Shown: piece by piece, positions 16,998-25,260 of the stretch
How the letters are laid out: each line of letters opens with the position of its first letter
Numbering within the stretch: the first letter of the stretch is position 1
Assembly: GCA_041556555.1 (NCBI GenBank)
Contig: JBFFIE010000008.1
Span: 1 to 62,639 of the forward strand
DNA: 62,639 bases
From: SZUA-592 sp041556555
GTDB taxonomy: Bacteria > Pseudomonadota > Gammaproteobacteria > Eutrophobiales > Eutrophobiaceae
Direction: 5' to 3'
Notes under the pieces: generated by a model
Seen by the model: the letters and a program-made list of their open reading frames with translations, nothing else
What the model was told of the DNA's origin: nothing
Database searches by the model: none
Made by a program: the position numbers and the translations under genes

Positions 16998-18069
16998 GTT
17001 CGATCAGCCGCAAACGCTTGTGCACGCCGCAGAGTAATTCATAGGGTATGGTTCCTGCGTGGTTGGCCACTTCCTCGACAGGCAGCCCGTCACCCCAGAG
17101 CACGACGGGATCACCCACCTGTGCCGTGGGGTGTTGGCGAAGGTCAACAATGAGCATGTCCATCGATGCCCGGCCAATCAAGGTGACGCGTTGACCACTG
17201 ACCAGCACGGGTGTCCCGGAGGGGGCGTGGCGTGGATAGCCATCGCCATAACCGGCGGCAACGATCCCGACCGGCATGTCTTCCGGACAACGCCAGGTCG
17301 CGCCGTAACCGACGCACTCGTTTTTTTTCAGGGTCTTCACGGCAATCAGGCGCGTATGCAGGGTCATGACCGGCTGCAGTTGCTCGTCCCGGGCCGTGCT
17401 GTCGCTCATTGGAGAAATACCATAGAGCATGATCCCGGGACGGACCCAGTCAGCATGGCTCTCGGGAAAGGCCAGCACGCCCGCGGAATTGGCGATACTT
17501 TTTGGTGTATCCTTGTCAGCGGTCAATTCAACAAACGTTTCTATCTGCTGTTCGGTCATCGGGTTGTCACGCTCGGTGGCCACCGCAAGGTGGGTGGCCA
17601 GATGCACTTTCGGGTCGATTGCCGTACAGGATTGCAGCCGCGCCCAGGCACTCTCGACCTGTTCCGGTAAAAAACCCAGCCTGTGCATCCCGGTATCGAT
17701 CTTCATCCAGGCAACCAGGGGCTTTTTCACCCTGGTTTTTTCCAGCATTTCCAGTTGTGAGGGGTCGTGGACCATAATCTCGAGGTCAAGGTCACTGATT
17801 TCAGCCAGTTCCTCACCAGAATATGGCCCTTCGAGCAGCATGATGCGTTTGTTGATGTCGGCATGGCGCAGTTCGCGGGCCTCTTCCATGCAGGCCACGC
17901 CGAAGGCATCGGCATCCGCAAGATGGCTAGCGGCCCGAATCAGGCCATGACCGTAGGCATCGGCCTTGATGATCGCCATGACCCGTGAGTCTTTGGCAAG
18001 TTGGCGGACGCGAGCGAGGTTATGTCGAAGGGCAGACAGGTTGATGGTAACGCTTGCCGGTCGGCTCAT
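16990..18069 (-). CDS. alr: Alanine racemase
   Basis: A 359-residue fold-type III PLP enzyme that interconverts L- and D-alanine for peptidoglycan. The PLP lysine is Lys35 in IIKADAYGHG. The C-terminal domain carries the catalytic tyrosine region (VGYGATW) and IGRASMDML. The usual length is about 360. Its ATG overlaps the dnaB stop by 4 nt, so the genes are translationally coupled. The dnaB-alr order is conserved in gammaproteobacteria. Confidence 0.96.
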   Translation of the reverse strand: MSRPASVTINLSALRHNLARVRQLAKDSRVMAIIKADAYGHGLIRAASHLADADAFGVACMEEARELRHADINKRIMLLEGPYSGEELAEISDLDLEIMVHDPSQLEMLEKTRVKKPLVAWMKIDTGMHRLGFLPEQVESAWARLQSCTAIDPKVHLATHLAVATERDNPMTEQQIETFVELTADKDTPKSIANSAGVLAFPESHADWVRPGIMLYGISPMSDSTARDEQLQPVMTLHTRLIAVKTLKKNECVGYGATWRCPEDMPVGIVAAGYGDGYPRHAPSGTPVLVSGQRVTLIGRASMDMLIVDLRQHPTAQVGDPVVLWGDGLPVEEVANHAGTIPYELLCGVHKRLRLIEHG

Positions 18070-19466
18070 TCATCATACCTGGGCATATAGGACGGTTCAG
18101 GAATGTAGTTTTCGAAACGGGTGTACTGGCCCAGAAAGGCCAGGTTGAGCATTCCGATTGGGCCATTACGCTGCTTGCCGATGATGATCTCGGCCCGGCC
18201 CTTGTCGGGTGAATCCTCGTTGTAAACCTCGTCGCGGTAAATAAAGACGATCACGTCAGCGTCTTGTTCAATGGCACCACTTTCCCTGAGGTCCGACATC
18301 ACGGGACGCTTGTTCGGCCGCTGCTCGAGGCTGCGGTTCAACTGCGATAACGCCACGACCGGGACATTCAGTTCCTTGGCCATGGCCTTCAACGAGCGGG
18401 ATATCTCCGATATCTCGGTGGCCCGGTTCTCCGTAGTGCCGGGCACCTGCATTAACTGCAGGTAATCGACAATGATGAGATCCAGACCGGCTTGTCGCTT
18501 GATCCGACGGCTGCGGGCGCGGATTTCGGCAGGCGTCAACGCCGGGGTATCGTCGATGAACAACCTGGCGTCTTTCAGGATTTCGACAGCAGAGGTGAGT
18601 CGCGGCCAGTCGTCATCATGCAGTTTGCCGGTACGAACCTTGTGTTGATCGATGCGCCCCAGTGAGGACATCATGCGCATGGCCAGTTGTTCCCCGGGCA
18701 TTTCCATGCTGAACACGGCCACCGACAGTTTGCTCTTGATGGCCGCGTGTTCGGCAATATTGATGGCAAAGGCAGTCTTGCCCATGGAGGGCCGGCCGGC
18801 GATGATGATCAGGTCCGAGCCTTGCAGGCCGGCGGTCTTGTCATCGAAATCATCAAAACCGGTGGGAACACCAGTGATATGGCTGTCGCGGCGGAACAGC
18901 TCATCGACCCGGTCCAACGCGTTGACCAGCAGGTCCTTGATGGGTTGGTAACCCTTGCGGCCCTTGCCTTCCTGCTCCGCGATTTCGAAAACAGTCTGCT
19001 CGGCAAAATCCAGGATCTTTTCCGTACTGCGGCCCTCGGGGTTGAAGACCGTATCGTTGATCCGGTTGGTGGCGGTGATCAGTTGCCTGAGTACCGACCG
19101 TTTACGGACAATATCGGCATAGGTATTGATGTTACTGGAACCGGAGGCGCTGTCCGCCAACGCGGCCAGATAGTTCAGGCCACCGGCATCTTCCAGCAAC
19201 TTGTGATTGTCCAGCCACTCTGCCACGGTGACCACATCAAAGGGATGGCCTTGCGCATCGAGCTTGTAGATGGCATTGAAGATTATCCGGTGGTCCTTGC
19301 GGTAGAAATCATCCTCCGAGACCCGGTCAATTACGCGTTCCCAGACACTGTTATCGGTGAGTACGCTTCCCAGGACGGCGATTTCTGCCTCTATCGAGTG
19401 CGGCGGTATCTTTAAAGATGCCGTTTCCTTGTCTCTGGAGCCCGCCGTCTCGATGATGTCCTGCAT
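18066..19466 (-). CDS. dnaB: Replicative DNA helicase DnaB
   Basis: A 466-residue hexameric helicase that unwinds DNA at the replication fork. The N-terminal collar domain (about 20-125) is joined by a linker to the RecA-like domain (about 185-466) with Walker A GRPSMGKT at 224-231, Walker B LIIVDYLQLM and the SQLNRSLEQR loop. No intein interrupts it. It lies 93 bp after rplI, following the usual order rpsF-rpsR-rplI-dnaB, and its stop overlaps alr by 4 nt. Confidence 0.97.
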   Translation of the reverse strand: MQDIIETAGSRDKETASLKIPPHSIEAEIAVLGSVLTDNSVWERVIDRVSEDDFYRKDHRIIFNAIYKLDAQGHPFDVVTVAEWLDNHKLLEDAGGLNYLAALADSASGSSNINTYADIVRKRSVLRQLITATNRINDTVFNPEGRSTEKILDFAEQTVFEIAEQEGKGRKGYQPIKDLLVNALDRVDELFRRDSHITGVPTGFDDFDDKTAGLQGSDLIIIAGRPSMGKTAFAINIAEHAAIKSKLSVAVFSMEMPGEQLAMRMMSSLGRIDQHKVRTGKLHDDDWPRLTSAVEILKDARLFIDDTPALTPAEIRARSRRIKRQAGLDLIIVDYLQLMQVPGTTENRATEISEISRSLKAMAKELNVPVVALSQLNRSLEQRPNKRPVMSDLRESGAIEQDADVIVFIYRDEVYNEDSPDKGRAEIIIGKQRNGPIGMLNLAFLGQYTRFENYIPEPSYMPRYDE

Positions 19467-19559
19467 TCATGCCCTCTCGATGTTTGTACTACCAGGGATC
19501 ATAGTACCCGGAGTTCGCTTCCGGTGACAGGTTGCTGCGGAAGAAAATAACAGAGAACG

Positions 19560-20012
19560 TTAGTCTTCTTCAGCGACAACATTAAGGGTGATTGTTGCCT
19601 GGATATCCGCATGTAATTGCAGATTAACTTCAAAGGTGCCGATACTGCGGAACGGCCCGTCCGGCAACAGGACTTCCTGCTTGGCCAGCTCGTTGCCCGT
19701 ATTTGTCACGGCCTCGGCGATATCAATAGTGCTGACCGAACCAAACAGTTTGCCCTCGCCACTGGCTTTCCGGGCAATGGTAATAGTCACGGTGTTGAGC
19801 TTGTCGGCACGCTCCTGGGCCTTGGTCAGGGCTTCTGCCTGTGCCTTTTCCAGTTCCGCGCGCTGGGCCTCGAATTTTTCCACGTTTTCCGAGGTGGCAA
19901 ACACCGCCTTGCCCTGAGGAATCAGGAAATTACGGCCATAGCCCGGTCTCACCTTTACTTTATCACCCAGCTGACCCAGGTTATGAATCGTTTCAAGCAA
20001 TATGACTTCCAT
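19560..20012 (-). CDS. rplI: 50S ribosomal protein L9
   Basis: A 150-residue protein that binds domain V of 23S rRNA and projects from the L1 side of the ribosome. The N-terminal domain opens MEVILLETIHNLGQLGD with the conserved GYGRNFLIP, followed by the long connecting helix (about 40-75) and the C-terminal domain. I chose the ATG at 20012, which has GAGGG 8 bases upstream, over a GTG two codons earlier. It is the last r-protein gene of the rpsF cluster. Confidence 0.96.
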   Translation of the reverse strand: MEVILLETIHNLGQLGDKVKVRPGYGRNFLIPQGKAVFATSENVEKFEAQRAELEKAQAEALTKAQERADKLNTVTITIARKASGEGKLFGSVSTIDIAEAVTNTGNELAKQEVLLPDGPFRSIGTFEVNLQLHADIQATITLNVVAEED

Positions 20013-20044
20013 CAACACACCCTCATTTCAGAATATCGCATAGT

Positions 20045-20965
20045 TTAATCATCGCCCGCTGACTTGTCATTTCGCTTCCCGGACAGGCGTTGCATCAAGG
20101 CAGAATCCACCATACCAAGACAGGCCAGGAACAAGATGGCCTGCGGTAACAACAGCAGCAGGAGGTAAAGTCCCACGAGCCAGCCCCTTGCCATTTTTCT
20201 CACCGCAACCGTGCGGTGTATCGTCGCCAGACCCTGGAAAAAATAAAGAAATAACATCAATACCAGGATGTCCAGGGCCAGTGACCCTTGCGGCGCCTTG
20301 CCCAGTAACAGCAAAACAAACACAGCCGCAGCCAGCAAAATAAGGGCCGGTGGTAATTTCAGCGCATGAAATTCCTTCCTGAACCCGCCCTGGTAAAACA
20401 GGCTGGACTGCCACCAGCGACTGAACAGGGTCGTGGCTGCCAGATTTACGAACAGACCTGCAGCAACCATGGCCGTCATTAATGGCGCGACCTTGAGCAG
20501 GCGGTCCTCGACCAGGGCCCGTTGCTCCGCATCAAATACCTGCTCGACCCATAACTTCAACCAGTTTGTCCACCAGATATCCAGGTCCTTTACCAGCAGG
20601 TGCATCAGGATGATGAAAACCAGACTGCAGGCCCAGGCAGTCACCAGGCATTTTCCCTGGTCCTCGGTAACCCTCAGCACATTGGCGCACATCCAGATCG
20701 GCATCCAGACTCCGATGGCAAGCGCCACTGCCACCAGCGGATTCATACCTACCAGCAAGGTGATCACGCTGACCAGCAACAGACTGCCAATGATCACCTG
20801 CATACCGGCCACCGCATTCAAACGCAGGGTGACAAATGCCGGGACCAGGCCGCTGAAGACATATGAAAACAGCGGGATAACCAGGCCCAGCAGGGTTAAC
20901 AGGCTGGTCACAAATACTGCCTGAAAACGACCGGCGAGTACGTAATTTCCCAGTTTTTGCATCAT
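20045..20965 (-). CDS. DUF2232-type membrane protein between rpsR and rplI
   Basis: About 306 residues with eight or so hydrophobic segments and short loops; probably a polytopic inner-membrane protein of the DUF2232/YybS-like group, which often occurs between rpsR and rplI in gammaproteobacteria. No catalytic motif is visible. The start is uncertain: ATG at 20965 (used here), an ATG one codon later, or a GTG at 21001. Its fixed place in an r-protein operon is known for the family, but the function is not. Confidence 0.75.
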   Translation of the reverse strand: MMQKLGNYVLAGRFQAVFVTSLLTLLGLVIPLFSYVFSGLVPAFVTLRLNAVAGMQVIIGSLLLVSVITLLVGMNPLVAVALAIGVWMPIWMCANVLRVTEDQGKCLVTAWACSLVFIILMHLLVKDLDIWWTNWLKLWVEQVFDAEQRALVEDRLLKVAPLMTAMVAAGLFVNLAATTLFSRWWQSSLFYQGGFRKEFHALKLPPALILLAAAVFVLLLLGKAPQGSLALDILVLMLFLYFFQGLATIHRTVAVRKMARGWLVGLYLLLLLLPQAILFLACLGMVDSALMQRLSGKRNDKSAGDD

Positions 20966-21072
20966 GCCCCGAACCCTGACAGCAATTCCGGGAAGCGACA
21001 CTGGCAGATGCTGAAATCTGTCTTGCGCATCAGCCCGGTTGCTGGGACAAAATTATTCAAACAGGTAATGGA

Positions 21073-21300
21073 TTACTCGTGACTGTCGCAATAGGGGATC
21101 AAGGCCAGGTAACGGGCACGCTTGATAGCAGTGGACAGCTGTCGCTGGTAACGGGCATTGGTACCAGAGATCCGACTGGGAACAATTTTACCGGTCTCGG
21201 TAACGTAATTCTTCAGCATGTTCAGGTCCTTGTAATCAATTTCCTTAATCCCTTCGGCAGTAAACCGGCAGTATCTTTTACGACGAAAATAACGTGACAT
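21073..21300 (-). CDS. rpsR: 30S ribosomal protein S18
   Basis: A 75-residue small-subunit protein that pairs with S6 in the ribosome platform. Nearly all of it is the conserved core (RRKRYCRFTAEGIKEIDYKD, KIVPSRISGT, a basic C-terminal helix). Length equals that of E. coli S18. It starts 5 bp after the rpsF stop, so the S6-S18 pair is made in step. Confidence 0.98.
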   Translation of the reverse strand: MSRYFRRKRYCRFTAEGIKEIDYKDLNMLKNYVTETGKIVPSRISGTNARYQRQLSTAIKRARYLALIPYCDSHE

Positions 21301-21305
21301 AAGCT

Positions 21306-21758
21306 TTATTCTCCTGCTGGCTGGCTTTCCTGATCAGCAGATTCGGTTTCTACTTCCGCAACATTATCAGGGTCTCTGTCTGAATCATCTTTGTTGTCAT
21401 CTGAATCACTATCAGCGGAATAGACATCCTGTTCCTGATCTGAGGACTTGATCAACGGCGATGGATCGGTGTCTGCCTGGTCACGCTTGATAATGAGATT
21501 GCGAATGACGGCATCATTGAAGCGAAATGCACTGCCCAGTTCTTCCAGGGTGTTGGCATCACACTCGATATTCATTAACACATAATGTGCCTTGTGGATC
21601 TTGTTGATGGGATAGGCCAGCTGCCGACGGCCCCAGTCTTCGAGCCGGTGAATGGCGCCGCCATTGCCTTCAATCATTGACCGGTAACGGTCGACCATGG
21701 CAGGGACCTGCTCGCTCTGGTCCGGATGGACCATGAAAACGATTTCATAGTGTCTCAT
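21306..21758 (-). CDS. rpsF: 30S ribosomal protein S6 with long acidic tail
   Basis: A 150-residue protein. Residues 1-100 are the S6 fold (MRHYEIVFMVHPDQSEQVP, GRRQLAYPINKIHKAHYVL). The last 45 or so residues are a highly acidic tail rich in Asp, Glu and Ser. E. coli S6 is about 131-135 residues and is glutamylated at its C-terminus by RimK, so this tail is a longer genetically encoded version of an acidic end. The ATG at 21758 has GAGG upstream. The 120-bp space before it contains an AACCGAG near the ribosome-binding site, possibly part of an S6:S18-binding leader, but I could not confirm that fold. Confidence 0.95.
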   Translation of the reverse strand: MRHYEIVFMVHPDQSEQVPAMVDRYRSMIEGNGGAIHRLEDWGRRQLAYPINKIHKAHYVLMNIECDANTLEELGSAFRFNDAVIRNLIIKRDQADTDPSPLIKSSDQEQDVYSADSDSDDNKDDSDRDPDNVAEVETESADQESQPAGE

Positions 21759-21878
21759 TAATATATCCTCTCGGTTAAAAGCCCCCTGAGCAATGCAGTG
21801 GAGCAAGGATTATTGAGGGCGCGATAGTAATGCAAGTACGGGTGCCATGCAAATGGCAGTGGTGAATCCGGGCCGTGA

Positions 21879-22631
21879 CTACCCGGGCCCAAGGCGTTGC
21901 CGCAAGACTTCGTAGAGGCAAATGCCTGTGGCCACGGACACGTTGAGGCTTTCAACGACCCCCTGCATCGGCAGCCGCACGATGGCATCACATTGTTTAC
22001 GGGTATTTTCCCGGATCCCCATGCCCTCGGCCCCCATCGCCAGGGCCAGGGGCCGGTCGAGGTCCAGCTGATAAATCGTCTGTTCCGCCCGATCGCTGGT
22101 GCCCACAACCCAGACCCCGGCATCACGAATCTGCCGCAGGGTCCGGGCCAGATTGGTGACCTCAATGATGGGCAGATTCTCGGCGGCACCGCTGGCGACC
22201 TTGCGCACACTGGCAGTGACACCAACTGCCCGGTCACGTGGGAGAATCACAGCCTTGACGCCCGCCGCATCCGCTGTGCGCAGGCAGGCGCCCAGGTTAT
22301 GCGGGTCCTGGACACCGTCCAGGATCAGGAACAACGGTTTCGATTTGTAGGCATCAACCAGCAGATCTTCCAGGTCGACCTGCAGGCCGGGGGGATGCTT
22401 TTGCTGGCGCAGGGCGATCCCCTGGTGCCGGCCAAACTCCGCAAGCTTGTCGAGCGTCTGTTTCGGGACAGAATGGACCGGGATGGATCCGGCAGACGCC
22501 AGCAGGGTCTTGATGTTTTTTGATTCCTGCTTGCCCTCCTGCACCCAGATTTCTGTCACCTTGTCCGCTGACTGTAACAGGGCATGCCGGACTGCATGTA
22601 AACCGTAAACGACTTCGGTGGATTCGGACAT
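21879..22631 (-). CDS. rlmB: 23S rRNA (guanosine-2'-O-)-methyltransferase RlmB
   Basis: A 250-residue SPOUT methyltransferase that methylates G2251 of 23S rRNA in the peptidyl-transferase P loop, using S-adenosylmethionine. The N-terminal L30e-like substrate domain (about 1-80) is followed by the knotted SpoU domain with DGVQDPHNLGACLRTADAAG, ALAMGAEGMGIREN and LPMQGVVESLNVSVATGI. Length is close to E. coli (243). It lies 8 bp after rnr on the same strand, the classic rnr-rlmB pair. Confidence 0.97.
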   Translation of the reverse strand: MSESTEVVYGLHAVRHALLQSADKVTEIWVQEGKQESKNIKTLLASAGSIPVHSVPKQTLDKLAEFGRHQGIALRQQKHPPGLQVDLEDLLVDAYKSKPLFLILDGVQDPHNLGACLRTADAAGVKAVILPRDRAVGVTASVRKVASGAAENLPIIEVTNLARTLRQIRDAGVWVVGTSDRAEQTIYQLDLDRPLALAMGAEGMGIRENTRKQCDAIVRLPMQGVVESLNVSVATGICLYEVLRQRLGPG

Positions 22632-22639
22632 TGCCGGGC

Positions 22640-24799
22640 TCAGGCAAGCATTTCAAAATCTATTTTCTTGTCGTCCAGATTGACCCTGACGACCTTCACC
22701 CGCACGTGGTTACCCAGGCGATACAACTGGCCACTGCGTTCCCCTCGCAAACGATGGCCGATTGGATCGAAATGATAGTAATCATTCGGCAATGACGTGA
22801 TGTGCACCAGACCTTCGACAAAAATATCATTCAGTTCCACAAACACACCGAACGAGGTCACGCTGCTGATAATACCATCGAAGTCTTCGCCGACCCGATC
22901 CTGCATAAACTGGCACTTGTACCATTGCACGATATCACGGGTGGCCTCATCAGCACGGCGCTCGGTTATCGAACTGTGACTGGCCGCTGCCTGCATGCTC
23001 TCGTGTGAATAGGCAAAACCGGAAGCCGTGCCCTTGCTTAACAGATGACGAATGGCCCGATGAACCAGCAGATCCGGGTAACGACGAATGGGTGAGGTGA
23101 AATGTGTATACGCATCAAACCCAAGCCCGAAATGACCAAGATTATCGGCGCTGTAAACAGCCAGAGGTAAACTGCGCAGTAATACTGTTTCAATGAGATG
23201 ACGATCATCCCGTCCCTCAATCTTTTCCAGAAAGCGGGCGTAATCTTTTGCTGTCGGTTTATCTCCGCCACCCAGCGTCAATCCGAATTCAGCCAAAAAC
23301 TCCCTGAGGTCACAGAGCTTCTCATCGCTGGGTGTTTCATGGATTCGATACACGGCCGGGATCTCCTTTTTCAGCAAGAAGTTTGCGGCCGCTACGTTGG
23401 CTGCCAGCATGAATTCTTCAATTAAACGGTGTGCATCATTACGTTCATAGGCAGAAATGTTCTCAATATTCCCTTGCTCATCAAACATAAACTTCGGTTC
23501 CTGGGTGCGGAAATCGATTACGGCGCAGGATTGCCGATGGGCATGCATTAACCTGAACAGTTGATACAAGTTATCGAGTGCAGGAATAATCTTTTTATAC
23601 TGCTTGCGAAGTCTCTGATCCTTATCAACCACCATTGCCGCGACGTTCGTGTATGTCAGCCTGGCAGCCGATCGCATCACACCGTTAAGAAAGCGTGTGC
23701 GTTTGACAATACCCCTGGCATTAATATGCAGTTCACAAGCGAGGCAAAGCCGATCAACTTCCGGGTTTAATGAGCATAAACCATTTGACAATACCTCTGG
23801 CAACATCGGGATAACGCGTTGGGGGAAATACACGGAATTGCCACGTTCACCGGCTTCCTGATCCAGTCCCGAAGCTGGACGAACATAATGTGAGACATCG
23901 GCAATGGCCACAATCAGGCGCCAACCTTTGCCATCGGGCTCGCAGTAAACCGCATCATCAAAGTCACGCGCATCTTCACCATCGATGGTAACCAATGGCA
24001 GATCCCGCAAATCCTCTCGTCTCTGTTTATCTTCTTCGGATACCTCCGGTTTGAGCTTGCGGCTTTCCTTGCTGACTGCATTCGGCCACGCATCGGGAAT
24101 CTCGTAACTCTTGATGGCGATATCAATCGCCAAGTCAGCAGACATCCGGTGACCGAGTATTTCAATGATTCTGCCCACGGGCTGTGTATGCTTGTCCGGT
24201 TGGGTTGTGATCTCGGCAACCACGTAATCACCGGTCCTGGCCTTGCCCGTATCGGCACCCGGGATCAGGATATCCTGGCTGATGCGCTTGTTATCCGGCG
24301 CCACAAAACCTACCTGGCTTTCCCGAAAAAAACGGCCCACCACCTGCTGATTGGCCCGCTCCAGTACCTCGACCACCGTGCCTTGCCGACGGCCGCGCCG
24401 ATCAACTCCTGAAACATGTGCCAGCACCGTGTCACCATGCAACAAGCGGCGCATCTCCCTGGCCGTGAGGAACAGATCGTCACCACCGTCTTCCAGCTTC
24501 AAAAAACCATAACCGTCCGGGTGACCGATCACTCGTCCCCGGATCAGATCCATTTTTTCAACCAGGCCATAACCCTGGCGCCGGTTTTTAATCACCTGCC
24601 CGTCTCGCTGCATGGCTTCCAGCCGTTTTTCCAGGGCAACAATGGCAACCGGATCATCGACATTCAATCCGCGGGCAATATGCTTGAGGGTGCGGGGACG
24701 GTTGGCCTCAATCAAAAAACCAAGGATGGCTTCTCTTCCGGGTATCTCAACCTCGTGTTTTCGGCGGGACGTTCTCTGCTTACGTTTCTGGATTGACAA
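22640..24799 (-). CDS. rnr: Ribonuclease R
   Basis: A 719-residue 3'-5' exoribonuclease that degrades structured RNA. An N-terminal winged-helix region (about 20-85), two cold-shock domains, the RNB catalytic domain with the metal-binding ARDFDDAVY, and a C-terminal S1 domain (about 640-719) are visible. It lacks the long Lys-rich tail of E. coli RNase R (813 residues). The start is a TTG; no ATG fits, and the reading matches the family from REAILGFL on. The consensus promoter of tRNA-Leu overlaps this start codon. Confidence 0.96.
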   Translation of the reverse strand: MSIQKRKQRTSRRKHEVEIPGREAILGFLIEANRPRTLKHIARGLNVDDPVAIVALEKRLEAMQRDGQVIKNRRQGYGLVEKMDLIRGRVIGHPDGYGFLKLEDGGDDLFLTAREMRRLLHGDTVLAHVSGVDRRGRRQGTVVEVLERANQQVVGRFFRESQVGFVAPDNKRISQDILIPGADTGKARTGDYVVAEITTQPDKHTQPVGRIIEILGHRMSADLAIDIAIKSYEIPDAWPNAVSKESRKLKPEVSEEDKQRREDLRDLPLVTIDGEDARDFDDAVYCEPDGKGWRLIVAIADVSHYVRPASGLDQEAGERGNSVYFPQRVIPMLPEVLSNGLCSLNPEVDRLCLACELHINARGIVKRTRFLNGVMRSAARLTYTNVAAMVVDKDQRLRKQYKKIIPALDNLYQLFRLMHAHRQSCAVIDFRTQEPKFMFDEQGNIENISAYERNDAHRLIEEFMLAANVAAANFLLKKEIPAVYRIHETPSDEKLCDLREFLAEFGLTLGGGDKPTAKDYARFLEKIEGRDDRHLIETVLLRSLPLAVYSADNLGHFGLGFDAYTHFTSPIRRYPDLLVHRAIRHLLSKGTASGFAYSHESMQAAASHSSITERRADEATRDIVQWYKCQFMQDRVGEDFDGIISSVTSFGVFVELNDIFVEGLVHITSLPNDYYHFDPIGHRLRGERSGQLYRLGNHVRVKVVRVNLDDKKIDFEMLA

Positions 24800-24821
24800 T
24801 ATATTTCTCGCTGGGTAAAGT
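24793..24821 (+). promoter_or_regulatory. Sigma70-type promoter of tRNA-Leu
   Basis: A perfect TTGACA (24793-24798), a spacer of exactly 17 bp and a TAAAGT -10 (24816-24821). Transcription would start near 24828, 16 bp before the mature tRNA. The -35 box overlaps the TTG start codon of rnr on the other strand. Confidence 0.75.
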
Positions 24822-24843
24822 CCGCCGTCTGATCAGGTCACGG

Positions 24844-24930
24844 GCCGAGGTGGCGGAATTGGTAGACGCGCTAGCTTCAGGTGCTAGTGGGGGCAACCCC
24901 GTGAAGGTTCAAGTCCTTTCCTCGGCACCA
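24844..24930 (+). tRNA. tRNA-Leu (CAG)
   Basis: An 87-nt class II tRNA with encoded CCA. The acceptor GCCGAGG pairs with CCTCGGC, the anticodon stem CTAGC/GCTAG encloses TTCAGGT, giving anticodon CAG, and there is a long variable arm. The T-arm reads AGGTTCAAGTCCT. A hairpin follows at once. It is divergent from rnr. Confidence 0.97.
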
Positions 24931-24951
24931 TAACACATCAATCATGTGTTA
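24931..24951. terminator. Hairpin directly after tRNA-Leu
   Basis: A perfect 8-bp inverted repeat TAACACAT/ATGTGTTA with a 5-nt loop begins at the base after the CCA. It overlaps the last codons of the ferritin-like gene on the other strand. The T-run after it is weak, so it may act as a processing signal or a weak terminator for both strands. Confidence 0.5.
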
Positions 24952-25225
24952 ATGATTTATCGGTGAATAAGTAATCTTTCAGTTCCTTGTCCAGTACCTG
25001 ATCCTTGCGGCGAATCCATTCCAGCACCATAGCAGCATGTTCTTTTTCTTCATCGCGGTTGTGTCTTAATATCCCTCTCAGTTCCTCGTCCTTGCAGGCA
25101 TCCATTCTCTGGTTATACCAGTCGACGGCCTCAAGTTCTTCCATTAAAGAAATGATGGCCCGATGCATGTCCCGGGTTTCATCACTCAGTTCTTCGATGG
25201 GTTCATGATAACCTTCATTTGCCAT
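24938..25225 (-). CDS. Encapsulin-type ferritin-like protein (EncFtn family), no shell gene or targeting tail
   Basis: A 95-residue two-helix protein close to the encapsulated ferritins (EncFtn). Helix 1 carries MEELEAVDWYNQR (Glu29, Glu30, Glu32, Trp36, Tyr37) and helix 2 carries HNRDEEKEHAAMVLEW (Glu59, Glu62, His63), the residues that build the di-iron ferroxidase site across a dimer interface in this family. Known members end in a short peptide that docks into an encapsulin shell. Here the protein stops after YLFTDKSLTHD with no such tail, and no encapsulin gene is in the window. The ATG at 25225 follows a GAGGAG ribosome-binding site. It lies next to purA and may be monocistronic. It should oxidise Fe(II), but its storage partner is unclear. 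Confidence 0.88.
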   Translation of the reverse strand: MANEGYHEPIEELSDETRDMHRAIISLMEELEAVDWYNQRMDACKDEELRGILRHNRDEEKEHAAMVLEWIRRKDQVLDKELKDYLFTDKSLTHD

Positions 25226-25260
25226 TGCTTGTCTCCTCAAGTAATTTTTTTAAACATTCA

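Noticed and set aside
18687..19415. 242-codon frame antisense to dnaB
   Set aside because: Overlaps dnaB completely and has no ribosome-binding site or recognisable domain.
21759..21878. S6:S18-binding leader before rpsF
   Set aside because: An AACCGAG is present, but I could not draw the required two-stem fold with confidence.
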